A stretch of 64,000 bases of DNA from Zhengitettix transpicula. Lineage: Eukaryota; Arthropoda; Insecta; Orthoptera; Tetrigidae. The notes below the pieces were generated by a model. That model saw only the letters and a list, made by a program, of their open reading frames with translations, searched no databases and was not told where the DNA came from. Each line of letters starts with the position of its first letter. The first letter of the stretch is position 1. Location: NCBI GenBank assembly GCA_037074705.1, contig CM073595.1, positions 23,276,501-23,340,500 of the forward strand, written 5' to 3'. Shown one piece after another: positions 31,795 through 42,620 of the stretch. Both the position numbers and the translations under genes were made by a program.

Positions 31795-34493
31795 CTGTAT
31801 TCTTAGGGAAAGTACTCTTGCAGGCAAATCGTTACAATCCATTATTGACCTGTTAACAAAAGAATTCCCTTCATTTTATTACTAGCTGGGTGCAGGGCGT
31901 TGCCCGGGTTGGCATAATTAAAACTCAGCGACATCCTTAACCTCGGATTTGACTCAAATTTCGTGTTTTTTTCCCGTTATTTTTGTGTTGAGCCCCTCCA
32001 CCCTCGCGCCTAGAGGTAAAATGTATACACAAACAACATCGGGAGAAGCACTATAAATCTCGTTGATACAGTAAAGTAATTATTCGACGTAAATATCGGC
32101 CCTTTTACCATGTTTAAAAATTTCCAACCCCGTGTTAACAAAGGTATTTACTTTATTTTATTACTAGCTGGGTGCCTGGGTTTGCATAATTAAAACTCAG
32201 CGACATCCTTAACCTCGGATTTGACTCAAATTTCTGTTGTTTTTGCGTAATTTTTATTGTAACGCCCATCCACCCTCACGCCTTGAGGTAAAAATTATTC
32301 ACAAACAACATCGGGAGAAACACTATAATTCTCGTTGATACCGTAAAGTAATTATTCGACGTAAATATCGGCCCTTTTACCATGTTTAAAAATTTCCAAC
32401 CCCGCACCTGAGTGTGGTGGTCGTGTCTTACCCCCATAGTGTTTGTTTCCCGTTCGAAAGGAACTCGTGTACGAATTTTGATTATATTTTCTCCACGCGT
32501 GTAGATTTGTATGCGGAACATATATACACACAAAGTCTATTTTATTTATTAGAAAATAGATTATATTATGTCCATTTTTTGAGAAAAAGCACGTTTATTT
32601 AGACGCCATCTTATTTCTCTCCAGGCCTTTTCGACCGTATTACGGAAAGTCTGTAGTACCCTTGCAGGCAAATCTTTCCAATCCCTTATTGACGTGTTAA
32701 CAAAGGACTAGTTGTCCACATCCGTTCCTTGGTACCTCCTTTCCTTCATTTTATAACTAGCTGGGTTCACGGCGTTGCCCGGGTTGGCATATTTAAAACT
32801 CAACGACATCTTTAAGCTCGGATTTGACTGAAATTTCAGTTGCTTTCGTGTTATTGTTATGTAACGCCCCTCTATCCTCATGCCAAGAGGTAAAAATTAT
32901 ACACAAACAACATCCGTAAAACAATTATTCGACGTAAATATCGGCCCTTAAACATGTTTGACCATTTCCACTCCGTCCACCCCGTCCCTGAGGATGGTAA
33001 TCTTGTCTTACCCCCCAAGTGTTTGTTTCCTCTTCGAAAGCAACACGTGTACGAATTTGGTCATATTTTCTCCACGTGTGTAGATTAGCATGCGGAACAT
33101 ACATTCACACAAACAGTCTATTTTATTTCTTAGAAAATAGATTAGATTTTGTCGATTTTTAGATAAAAGGCGCGTTTATTTGGACGCCATCTTATTCCTC
33201 TCCAGGCCATTCGTCCGTGTTAGGGCAAGTCTCTAGTACCCTTCCAGGAAAATCATTCCAATCCCTTATTGACGTGTTAACAAAGGAATTTCCTTCATTT
33301 TACAACTAGCTGGGTTGGCACAATTAAAACTCAGCGACATCCTTAACCTCGGATTTAACTGAAATTTCAGTTGATTTTGCGTTATTTTTATGTAACGCCC
33401 CTCCACCCTCATGTCTCGAGGTAAAAAATTATGCACAAACAACATCGGGAGAAACACTATCAATCTCGTTGACGTCGTAAAGTAATTATTCGACGTAGAT
33501 ATCGGCCCTTAAAGCATACTTGACCATTTCCACCCCAGTCCACCCTGTCCCTGGGTATGGTAGTCGTGTCTTACCCCCACAGTGTTTGTTTCCGGTTCGA
33601 AAGGAACACGTGTACGAAATTTGGTCAAATTTTCTCCATGCGTGTAGTTTTGTATGCGGAACACACAAATTTTATTAGAAATTAGATTAGATTATTATCG
33701 ATTTTAGAGAAAAAACGCGTTTATTATACGCCATCTTATTTCTCTCCAGGCCATTTCGTCCGTGTTAGGGCAAGTCTCTAGTACCCTTGCAAGCAAATCA
33801 TTCCAATCCCTTATTGACGTGTTAACATAGGAATTTCCTTCATTTTACAACTAGCTGGGTTGGCACAATTAAAACTCAGCGACATCCTTAACCTCGGATT
33901 TGACTGAAATTTCAGTTGCTTTTGCGTTATTTTTATGTAACGCCCCTCCACCCTCATGTCTCGAGGTAAAAAATTATGCACAAACAAACATCGGGAGAAA
34001 CACTATCAATCTCGATGACGCCGTAAAGTAATTATTCGACGTAGATATCGGCCCTTAAAGCAGGTTTGACCATTTCCACCCCCGTCCACACGGTCCCTGG
34101 GTATGGTAGTCGTGTCTTACCCCCACAGTGTTTGTTTCTGGTTCGAAAGGAACACGTGTACGTAATTTGGTCAAATTTTCTCCATGCGTGTAGTTTTGTA
34201 TGCGGAACACACAAATTTTATTAGAAAATAGATTAGATTATTATCGATTTTAGAGAAAAAGGGCGTTTCTTATTTCTCTCCGAGCCATTTCGTCCGTGTT
34301 AGGGCAAGTCTCTAGTATTCTTGCAGGGAAATCATTCCAATCCCTTATTGACGTGTTAACAAAGGAATTTCCTTTATTTTACAAGTAGCTGAGTTGGCAC
34401 AATTAAAACTCAGCGACATTCTTAACCTCGGATTTGACTGAAATTTCAGTTGCTTTTGCGTTATTTTTATGTAACGCCTCTCCACCCTCATGC
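31795..34493 (-). repeat. Tandem array of ~545-bp units derived from a Helitron 3' end
   Basis: CTAGCTGGGT-type starts recur at 31882, 32164, 32757, 33306, 33851 and (as GTAGCTGAGT) 34385, giving spacings of 282, 593, 549, 545 and 534 bp. Each unit has 'TAAAACTCAGCGACAT', 'GTAACGCCCCTCCACC', 'CATCGGGAGAAACACTAT', 'TATCGGCCCTT' and 'GACGTGTTAACA' in order. Read on the minus strand, each ends in ...CAGCTAG, the Helitron 3' signature shared with the copies at 48963 and 54956. The first unit has an internal deletion. No coding frame. Confidence 0.85.
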
Positions 34494-35515
34494 CCGTCGT
34501 TTTCCATCAATGTTCGGTCTTTCTATTGGACCATGGTCTCCCTGGCGTGTCCACCCTTTCACAAGAAATTGTATACTGCCGCCTTCTCCGCAACGACAAG
34601 CCACTTTCCGATGTTTCCCGCTAATTTAATTTAAACTGGATTCATAATACGTTCCTTTTGTTTTTAAAAAAAAAATCGTAAAAGAAAAGCACCGCAATCA
34701 ATATTCAGCGGACCTTGGTGAACAATAAATCACGTAAATTCGCGGTAAGCCGCGCACGGACCACAAAGAAACGAACAGCTTGGTTAGCTTCTTCACCGGA
34801 TTCAGTTACTGCCGCATCAGCCCTGGCCAAAGAACGTAAATTAGGTGGATTGTAGTTGCAAACATTTAACCACAGTAACACTTCTCCGCATATTACTCCC
34901 GTCGTTTTGCCGAATTGTGGGGTGGCCCTTGCCGCGGTAACCTTAACAGAAGTTTTGTTACGGCCAACAAAAACTGTACAATGAAATAAATTTAAGCAGT
35001 TATATTTAACAAACACTCGTGTATTGGTAAATTACAACATTCAGATTGTTTGCTTCGTTTAAATGAATTAACAGTTCCCTGAATCGAGGGACTACCTCAC
35101 GACATCTTCCAACCCTTCAATTAATGCGTTTCCTGCATTCCTAAAACTTAAAGGCAAAGATAATTTATTCAAAAAATTCTACTACATCTGTAAGGTGTTC
35201 GAATAACACAAAGACTTTATTATGACAGGATGTGCCATTGAAAAATAGTAAGATGCGTGTGGTTGTGGCTGCAATGTTCTGGAACACCCATCATGCAATT
35301 GTTGGTGATTCACCGGTTGTCGGGGGGTAGCTGAAAAAAATATTTCTGCAGCAGGAATTCCTAAAAACTTCATCAACGAGTGTCTCAGACGCGTGTGAAA
35401 CCGTTCGACACACTGTCTTGTTATTATAAGTACCTTTTCTTACTGGTGCTTGAATTACACACATCCGAATTCCGCTTGTGACTGATTGCATGACTGTTAT
35501 TTATACAAACAGCAA
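34494..35515. other. Unassigned DNA with a 103-codon frame
   Basis: A minus-strand frame at 35016-34705 reads CNYNPPNLRSLARADAAV then RFFVVRARLTANLRDLL; I recognise no family and see no splice support. Base composition is higher in GC than the flanks. It may be a gene relic or repeat. Confidence 0.3.
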
Positions 35516-36713
35516 TCTACATAAAAAAGAACGTGTTTTTGTATGTATGTATGTATTTACGATAATCTTTATACAAATTTAAACGCGTGGGCAGATTGTA
35601 ACGAAACTTTTTTTTTGGGTGTAGACAGGCTATGTATAGGGTAATCCACATAGTGGCAACTCCCATCTTATAGCATAGGAAATGGATTTGAATGGGGGAT
35701 GTGGAAGGGTAGAGGAAGGTTGCCAAGATTTAACTAGGGCCCCCGGGCTATATTTTAAGGATCCTACCCGGCATTCGCCTAAAGAAATGCAGGACAAACC
35801 CTAGAAAAATCTGCATCAGGTAGGTCGGGCATTGGGTACTTGTCCCACGCCCTTCGGATAGCTGGAGAGGAGTTTGCTTTGGGGACGCAGAATTCCCTTC
35901 TCCGTGCCTCGACCAGTTTAGGAGGCAGTTGGCCGACTATTCCAATGGGAATAGCGGACAACTCTTACCGTATGGCCAAGGTCTGTGATCCCGGAACATA
36001 CACCTCTCAGAACAGGCCGAGGTGCCTCGGTTCGTGGGAACCTTAGTTCAAAAACGGAGAGGAAAAGGCATCCCCAAAGGTAGCCACTTCGTGTCTCTCC
36101 TACAAGGTTCTGCCTGCGAGAGAACATCCCTCGCAGGTACTGCCTGCAACAGAATAACCCTCGCAGACGATTCTTCGTAACGAATCTTGGTACACATTTT
36201 CTTAAAGACCTGACAAACGGTCCTGTGGGAGTGGGAAACACCTAGCATAAAAGGTAGAAATAATCACAATTGAAAAATGTGATTATTTTGTGTTTAATTA
36301 CTGCGCGCCAAGAGACTGTGACGTCACGCGAGAGAGACGTTGCTACGCGACGAACAAAGGAAATAGTTCCTTTTCCCGTAATCAAATAAAGCAGAAATAT
36401 TGTGATTGAATAAAACGTATAATTTTATCCAGTAATACTCAATCGAATGATGACAAAGAAAACAATACGAAATACTTTACGATCCTTGCTGAAAATTTTA
36501 AGTTAATTTCCTCGCCCTATTAGTGACTCCAATATGGTGAGTATTTGTGTACATTGTGAATCTATATAACAATTTCTTCAGTTTAATCTTTCGTAATGTT
36601 TAAAGACTGAGCGACAATTATATCCTGCAATACTAAGGAGTATATTTACGTATTTAATTACATTTTCGGGTTTATATAAATATGTACACGAGCAACACCG
36701 GGCACCCAGCTAG
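35516..36713 (+). mobile_element. Non-autonomous Helitron, carrying a nested insertion
   Basis: Starts A|TCTACATAAAAAAGAACG and ends GGGCACCCAGCTAG|T: the TC...CTAG ends and the A/T flanking bases of Helitrons. It matches the copy at 54351-54956 in order ('GTATGTATGTATGTATTTACG', 'TGACGTCACGCGAGAGAGA', 'GCAGAAATAT', 'GATCCTTGC', 'CGAGCAACACCGGGCACCC'). Without the 567-bp insertion at 35610-36176 it would be about 630 bp. No Rep/helicase coding, so it depends on an autonomous relative. Confidence 0.85.
35610..36176 (-). mobile_element. Retroposed insertion inside a Helitron
   Basis: The Helitron sequence is broken here and resumes at 36177. The flanks GTAACGAAACTT (35598-35609) and GTAACGAATCTT (36177-36188) are a 12-bp target duplication with one mismatch. 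The left edge of the insertion is a T run, i.e. a poly(A) tail for a minus-strand copy, so this is a retroposon (SINE, LINE 3' end or processed RNA). The body is GC-rich, with an internal diverged 28-bp duplication near 36100-36166 (CTGCCTGC...CCCTCGCAG). Family not recognised. Confidence 0.75.
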
Positions 36714-37275
36714 TAATAAATATGTTTGTCTTTTTTTAAATCATCATTACATGATCTTCTTGTAGAAATTTTACCCACAAGCTCACGTCATGCTTTTGAA
36801 CCATTTTTTTTCTCTCTCCCGGGAGTATTAACGTATAAATTTTTAACAATCTCAATAAAGATTAAAATAAATATAGGAGTAGCTAGTTGTGCTTAACTTA
36901 CTTGCATTTACAACATTTTTGCAATTTAATTCGTTATCCACATATAATCCTCATCATTTTGAACATTGAATTCTATAATTTTGTATTTTCGCCGGTTTTT
37001 ACAGAATTTGGTGTCATTCATAAAATACGTGTCCTCACAACTAACTGATAACCTATTCAGTAAACAGTGCTCAAATTTCATAGTAAAGTCACTATTCTCG
37101 CTACAACAATATTTTCCGTGTTCCCTCCTCCTTCTATTGTTGCTTACCGTATTAAAGAGCAGTTTCATCGTTCCACAAGGAATGATTTTTAAAGTTTGTA
37201 TTTTTACGTCTGTTTATATGAAATAGATCATGCAGGTTTCTGAACAGATTACAGACAATATTTAGTTGATGAATT

Positions 37276-37317
37276 AAAACAACGTTTCGGTACGTGTTTG
37301 TACCTTCATCAGGTTTT
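37276..37317 (-). ncRNA. Hammerhead-ribozyme-like module, best copy (minus)
   Basis: Minus strand: stem I AAAAC, core CTGATGA (37312-37306), stem II GGTAC/GTACC with an AAACAC loop, GAAAC (37288-37284), GTT as candidate cleavage triplet, then GTTTT pairing with AAAAC over 5 bp. All core positions match the hammerhead consensus (CUGANGA, GAAA, UH). Stem III is only the self-complementary ACGT, so activity would need a dimer. This is the form reported for small hammerheads of Penelope-like retroelements. Confidence 0.65.
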
Positions 37318-37478
37318 TCCTAAATATAATGTTGAAAAAATATTTTCACGTCATTTAAAAAAATAAAATTTCTAGTCCATAGCTCGTAAATAAGTTCCTC
37401 GGATGAACTTCTAATTTTTGAGTTTTTTTAATGATGTGAAAATAGTTTTTTTTAACTTTTATTATATTTATGAAAGAC

Positions 37479-37510
37479 CTGACGAGGGTACAAACTCGTA
37501 CCGAAACGTA
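37479..37510 (+). ncRNA. Hammerhead-ribozyme-like module (plus), opposed to 37276
   Basis: CTGACGA (37479-37485), stem II GGTAC/GTACC, GAAAC (37503-37507), GTA. The core is intact and stem II complete; stem I retains only 2 bp (GT/AC). Confidence 0.55.
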
Positions 37511-38239
37511 GTATTAATTCAATAAATAAATATTGTATGTAAATAAATATTAACGTAAATACATACAAATATACATCCTTTTTTTATTATGTAGATAGGA
37601 ATATGTTTACTGTATTATTATAAGTAGGATTTCTTACTGGTCTTTGAATTCCGCTTGCAATTGCTTGACTATTATTTGTATAAACAGCAATAATAAATAT
37701 TTGTGACTTTTAAAAGCTCATTACATACATGAAGAAAGTTTACGCAGTAGCTCACGTCATGCTTTTGAATCATATAATTTTTTTTGCTCTCCCGGGAGAA
37801 TTAACGTATAAATTTTTACCAATCTCAATAAGGATTCAAATAAATCTAGGAGTAGCTAGTTGTGCTTAACTTACGTGCATTTACAACATTTTTGCAATTT
37901 AATTCGTTATCCACAGATAATTCACATACTTTTGAACATTTAATTCTATAATTTTGTTTTTTAGCCGGTTTTTACAGAATTCGGTGTCATATTTTGAAAT
38001 TTGATCATTCATAAAATCCGTTTTCTCACAACTAACTGATAACCTATTCAGTAAAAAAATTACTCAAATTTCTTAGTAAAGTCACTATTCTCGTTACAAC
38101 AATATTTTGAGTGTTCCCTTCTCCTTTTATTGTTGCTTACCGTATTAAACAGCAGTATTTTTATTTCTGTTTATATGAAATAGATCATGCAGGTTTCTGA
38201 CGAATTACAGACAATATTTATTTATTGAATTAAAACAAC

Positions 38240-38268
38240 GTTTCGGTACGTGTTTGTACCTTCATCAG
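38240..38268 (-). ncRNA. Hammerhead-ribozyme-like module (minus)
   Basis: CTGATGA (38268-38262), stem II GGTAC/GTACC, GAAAC (38244-38240), GTT, then GTTTT pairing with AAGAC (one G-U). A complete core, equal in quality to the copy at 37276. Confidence 0.62.
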
Positions 38269-38446
38269 GTCTTTCCTAAATATGTTAAATGTTAAGAAAA
38301 TATTTTCACGTCGTATTAAAAAATATTTCTAGTGTGTAGCTTGTGAATAAGTACCTCGGATGAACTTCTAAATTTTTTTAAAAAAAATTATCTGAAAATG
38401 ATGTGAAAATAGGGGTTTTTTAACTTTTAGTATAGATATGAAAGAC

Positions 38447-38478
38447 CTGACGAAGGTCTAAACTCGTACCGAAACGTT
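38447..38478 (+). ncRNA. Hammerhead-ribozyme-like module (plus)
   Basis: CTGACGA (38447-38453) and GAAAC (38471-38475) intact, GTT follows. Stem II is weakened (AGGTCT against GTACC). Confidence 0.5.
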
Positions 38479-38730
38479 GTATTAATTCAATAAATAAATT
38501 TTGCGTGTAATTAAAATTCAATTATTCCGACTTATTATACTGTCACAATCACCCATCAAAATTCAGTTACCTTTTGCTTACTTATGACACGAAATTTTTC
38601 ATTAGTTTCTCGACCTCGTTCAACTATTCTTAGGAATTTTCCTTAAGGAAGGTTTTGTAATTTATGACTATATTTTAGATAGATAAATAAATAAACGTTT
38701 TTTGTCGAATTGTTACAAGTAGGAAAATTT

Positions 38731-39900
38731 TAAAGGGAACCTAGTTTGAACATTTACATGAACCTTTAAGTGGATAATGTATTAGTGCGCCATATCATTA
38801 ATAACTTTAAATCGAAGGACTGTCGGATCGGACCATTTCTTCATATCGTTTTTATTTTTTTCAATATAAAATAAATTCTAATAATTTGCTTATTTGGTGG
38901 TTTATTTTATTGTGCTTCTTTACGCTAATAAACCATGCGTTTAACAAATAAAAAATTAAAATGTTTTCATTGACGGAGCATTCAGAAATTTTCGTAGTCA
39001 TTTCCAAAACAAATTTTATAGTATTCACATTTCAAGCTGATTTGGACGCAAAATGTAGTTGAAAAAAATTAGCGGGTTAGCTTAAGCATCACATAAATCA
39101 AAGACGGGAATTCTCTCAGAGTTAATAAGAAACTCTGCTAACATTCTCATTTTTACATGTATTGTATTCGGGGAATGTGGGAAAAAAAGTGAAGCATAAT
39201 TATGTCAACTGGAAGCAGTTCTTAAACATTAAAGGATTTATTAGATCGAATAAACCCGTAAATATCTTGATATGAGCCAAGTCTGGGAGTGAAACATGAG
39301 CGGAAAACTGCATTATATAATGGGTTTCCTGAAGCACCATTAGCATTATGTAAAAAAAAAAAATTAAATGTCGTCTACGGTAATTTTTCTGAAAATTACC
39401 ATATTGGGTATTTGCTGATGCTTCGCCTTTCTTTATTATTTTGAAAGTACAAACCGCACGCGGAGTAAATAACAAACGCTTGCGTCAGAGACAAGTGCGT
39501 AAATACTGTCTGTAACATTAAAAAAAAAGTTTACAGATAACTTACAGTTGTCTTGCAGACTCAGGCTCGTGCAGCTGTATTGCTAAATCACCTGGGTAAC
39601 TGTAAAAGACATTTTACTAAGGAGAACGGATGCTCCGCCTTCCTCGACAAACTCATTCACCATAAAGCACTAATTACGACAACTTCCATGTCATTAACTT
39701 TGCCACTGAATCGTACTACTTTCGGTAAAACTAGAACTAGTGTGATACAAAGCTCTACGTTTTAACTGTTACACGTCAGTTCAATGGTCAATTAATTTCA
39801 TAAGGTGTTTAAATATCGTGTATGTGCAATGGTCAATTACACAACGGTGCCTTCTGGGAATAAGACTGAAAACCGGGAATGCTTCACGGACTTGTAACAA
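38731..39900. other. Spacer between the large inverted-repeat arms
   Basis: Mostly single-copy in this window. One open frame at 39561-39725 lies after a TTGTCTTGCAG acceptor-like site and before TTCG|GTAAAA, so an exon is conceivable, but no family is recognised. Nothing else seen. Confidence 0.35.
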
Positions 39901-40143
39901 ATATCGACGTTTGACAAAAAAAATTATCTATTTAAAATATAGTCATAAATTTAATTGCCTAATTGCAAAACGTTCCTTTAGGGAAATTCCAGAAGAATGC
40001 ATCTACCTACGAATAGTTGAATGAAGTCGAGAAACTAATGAAAAATTTCGTGTCATAAATAAGCGATAGGTAATGGAATTTCGATGGGTTTCAGATCATT
40101 AAATAAGCCTAAATAATCTGATTTTAAAATTTATTTGATCAAA

Positions 40144-40440
40144 AACAGACAATATTTAATTATGGAATTATAACAACGTTTCGGTACGTGTTTTTACCGT
40201 CGTCAAATCTTTCCTAAATATAATAAATGTTAAAAAAAAAACTCTTTTCACAGCATTTTAAAAAAACAACACAAAATTTCATCTGAGGTACTTATTCACA
40301 ACCTACACACTAGAAATTGTTTTTTAATAAGACGTGAAAATATTTTTTTTAACATTTAGCATATTTAGGAAAAACCTGATGAGATTACAAACACGTACCG
40401 AAACTTTGTTTTAATTCAAAAAATAAATATTGTCTGTAAT
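40144..40440. mobile_element. Fold-back element FB1, copy C
   Basis: AACAGACAATATTTAATTA at the left, TATTGTCTGTAA at the right. The left core (40178-40206) has lost the C of CTGA; the right core is intact at CTGATGA. Confidence 0.75.
40376..40407 (+). ncRNA. Hammerhead-ribozyme-like module (plus)
   Basis: Stem I AAAAC, CTGATGA (40376-40382), stem II ATTAC/GTACC with mismatches, GAAAC (40400-40404), then TTT instead of GTT, then GTTTT completing a 5-bp stem I. Stem III pairing is broken by G to T. Confidence 0.5.
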
Positions 40441-40689
40441 TTGGTCAGAAAAGTGCATGATCTATTTCATATAAACAGACGTAAAAATACAACCTTTAAA
40501 AATCATTTCTTGTGGGAACGATGAAACTGTTCTTTAATACGGTAAGCAACAATAGAAGGAGGAGGGAACACTGAAAATATTATTGTAACGAGAATAGTGA
40601 CTTTACTAGGAAATTTGAGTAGTTTTTACTGAATATGAATATAGTTGTGAGGAAACGGATTTTATGAATGATTAAATTTCAAAATAAAA

Positions 40690-41889
40690 TTTTCCCACTT
40701 GTAACAATTGGACAAAAAGCTTTTATTTATTTATCTATCTAAAATATAGTCATAAATTTAATTGCCTAATTAGAAACCTTTTCTTAAGGGAAATTCCAGA
40801 AGAATGCATTTACCTACGAATAGTTGAACGAAGTCGAGAAACTAATGAAAAATTTCGTGTCATAAGGAAGCAAAAGGTAACGGAATTTTGATGGGTGACT
40901 GACAGTTTAATAATTCGGAATAATTTTAATTACAGACAATATTTATTTATTGAATTAAAACAACGTTTCGGTACGAGTTTGTACCTTCGTCAACTCTTTC
41001 ATAGATATACTAACATTTCTAGTGTGTAGCTCGTGAAGAAGTGCCTCATCCGAGGCACATATTCACGAACTACACACTAGAAATGTTATTTTTTAAATTA
41101 TGTGAAAATAATTTTTTAACATTTAACATATTTAGGAAAAACCTGATGAAGGTACCGAAACTTTGTTTTAATTCAAAAAATAAATATTGTCTGTAATTTG
41201 TTCAGAAAACTGCATGATCTATTTAATATAAACAGACATAAAAATACAAACTTTAAAAATCATTTCTTGTGGGAACGATGAAACTGTTCTTTAATACGGT
41301 AAGCAACAATAGAAGGAGGAGGGAACACTGAAAATATTGTTGTAACGAGAATAGTGACTTTACTAAGAAATTTGAGTAATTTTTACTGAGTAGGTTATCA
41401 GTTAGTTGTGAGAAAACGGTATTTATGAATGATCAAATTTCAAAATATGACACCGAATTCTGTAAAAACCGGCTAAAAAACAAAATTATAGAATTCAATG
41501 TTCAAAAGTATGTGAATTATCTGTGAATAACGAATTAAATTGCAAAAATGTTGTAAATGCAAGTAAGTTAAGCACAACTAGCTACTCCTAGATTTATTTT
41601 AATCCTTATTGAGATTGGTAAAAATTTATACGTTAATTCTCCCGGGAGAGAAAAAAAAATTATTTGGTTCAAAAGCATGACGTGAGCTTGTGCGTAAACT
41701 TTCTTCATGTATGTAATGAGCTTTTAAAAGTCACAAATATTTATTATTGCTGTTTTTACAAATAATAGTCATGCAATAGCAAGCGGAATTCAAAGACCAG
41801 TAAGAAATCCTACTTATAAAAATACAGTAAACATATTCCTATCTATATAATAAAAAAAAGGATGTATATTTGTATGTATTTTCGTTAAT
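40690..41889. repeat. Right arm of the ~1.2-kb inverted repeat
   Basis: Reverse complement of 37549-38730. It ends inside the Helitron that starts at 41842, so the duplication took in that Helitron's first ~47 bp. Confidence 0.85.
40930..41196. mobile_element. Fold-back element FB1, copy D, with symmetrical centre
   Basis: TTACAGACAATATTTATTTA at the left and TATTGTCTGTAA at the right. The centre (about 41006-41086) is itself palindromic: ACATTTCTAGTGTGTAG against CTACACACTAGAAATGT, around GTGCCTC and GAGGCAC. The left core (40965-40993) reads TTGACGA. The right core (41143-41161) has stem II collapsed to GGTACC. Confidence 0.8.
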
Positions 41890-42620
41890 CTTTATACAAA
41901 TTTTAACGCGGGGACATATTGCAACAAAACTTGGTACAGATATTCTTAAAAACACGAGAAACAGTACTGTGGGGGTGAGAAACCCTTAGCATAACTGTAG
42001 AAAGAGTTATAATTGAGAAACGTTATAAATTTGGGTTAGATTACTGCTTGCCAAGAAACCATGACGTCACGCGAGAGAGAGACGTTACTACGCGACGAAC
42101 AAAATAAACAGTTCCTTTTTCCGTAATGAAATAAAGCAGAAATATTGTGATTGAATAAAAAATATAATTTTATGGAGTAATACTCCATCGAATGATGATA
42201 AAAAAACAATACGAAATACTTTACGATCCTTGCGGAAAATGTAAGTTAATTTTCGTTCCATATTAATTAAGTCGAATATGGCGACCATTTGTTTGCATTG
42301 TGAATCTAGCTAAGAATTTCATGAATTTAATCTTTCGTAATGTCTGAAGACTGAGGGTCAATTATATCCTGCAATACCTGAGGAGTATATTTAAGAAGAA
42401 ATTCGGAGGTATGTTTCTTGGAATTGATGCAATAAAATTCAATGTATTTTATAGCTTTTCAATTAATGCACGAAAGGTCGAAAGTATATACGGAACTAGG
42501 AACAGTTAGATTTAGGTTAAATCACTTCTTGGCTAAAGGTTAATATAGAATGAAATACTTTTTCTGGTTTTATTAAGTCGGGCAATGTCGGTATTTTATT
42601 AAATACTAGCTGAGTGCTAG
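41842..42620 (+). mobile_element. Non-autonomous Helitron with a palindromic 3' end
   Basis: Starts A|TCTATATAATAAAAAAAAGG and shares 'GCAACAAAACTTGGTACA', 'TGACGTCACGCGAGAGAGA' and 'GATCCTTGCGG' with the copies at 35516 and 54351. The 3' part is rearranged. A CTAG|T end at 42617-42620 lies in a perfect hairpin with 18-bp arms (42593-42610 and 42616-42633). No coding region. Confidence 0.7.

Larger units (their letters stand above)
36740..37542. repeat. Repeat unit A of the hammerhead fold-back cluster
   Basis: Unit A = an outer segment (36740-37248; 'CTCACGTCATGCTTTTGAA', 'CTCCCGGGAG', 'AGTAGCTAGTTGTGCTTAA', 'TAACCTATTCAGTAAA') followed by a palindrome (37249-37542) with opposed hammerhead-like cores. 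The same layout recurs as unit B (37690-38510) and, inverted, in unit D (40930-41700) and a shorter unit C. The outer segment read on the minus strand has an 80-codon frame of no clear family. Confidence 0.8.
37249..37542. mobile_element. Fold-back element FB1, copy A
   Basis: Terminal inverted repeat starting TTACAGACAATATTTA on the left and ending TATTGTATGTAA on the right, followed inward by GAATTAA, AACGTTTCGG and the hammerhead-like core. The arms (about 85 bp) flank a roughly 125-bp centre. Confidence 0.8.
38205..38510. mobile_element. Fold-back element FB1, copy B
   Basis: Same palindrome layout as copy A, TTACAGACAATATTTATTTA at the left and GCGTGTAA at the right. Confidence 0.8.
37549..38730. 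repeat. Left arm of a ~1.2-kb inverted repeat
   Basis: Matches the reverse complement of about 40690-41889 along its length. It includes a fragment of a Helitron 5' end (about 37549-37600, inverse), repeat unit B, the FB1 palindrome B, and 38511-38730 ('CACCCATCAAAATTC', 'GACACGAAATTTTTCATTAG', 'CTATATTTTAGATAGATAAA'). Confidence 0.85.

Noticed and set aside
31795..34493. Possible CRISPR-like or satellite array
   Set aside because: Units are about 545 bp without short repeat-spacer structure and derive from a Helitron; the genome is eukaryotic.
36966..37226. 86- and 80-codon frames in repeat unit A
   Set aside because: The copies in units B and D carry stops and shifts in the same frame; possibly a dead element ORF but not supportable as a gene.
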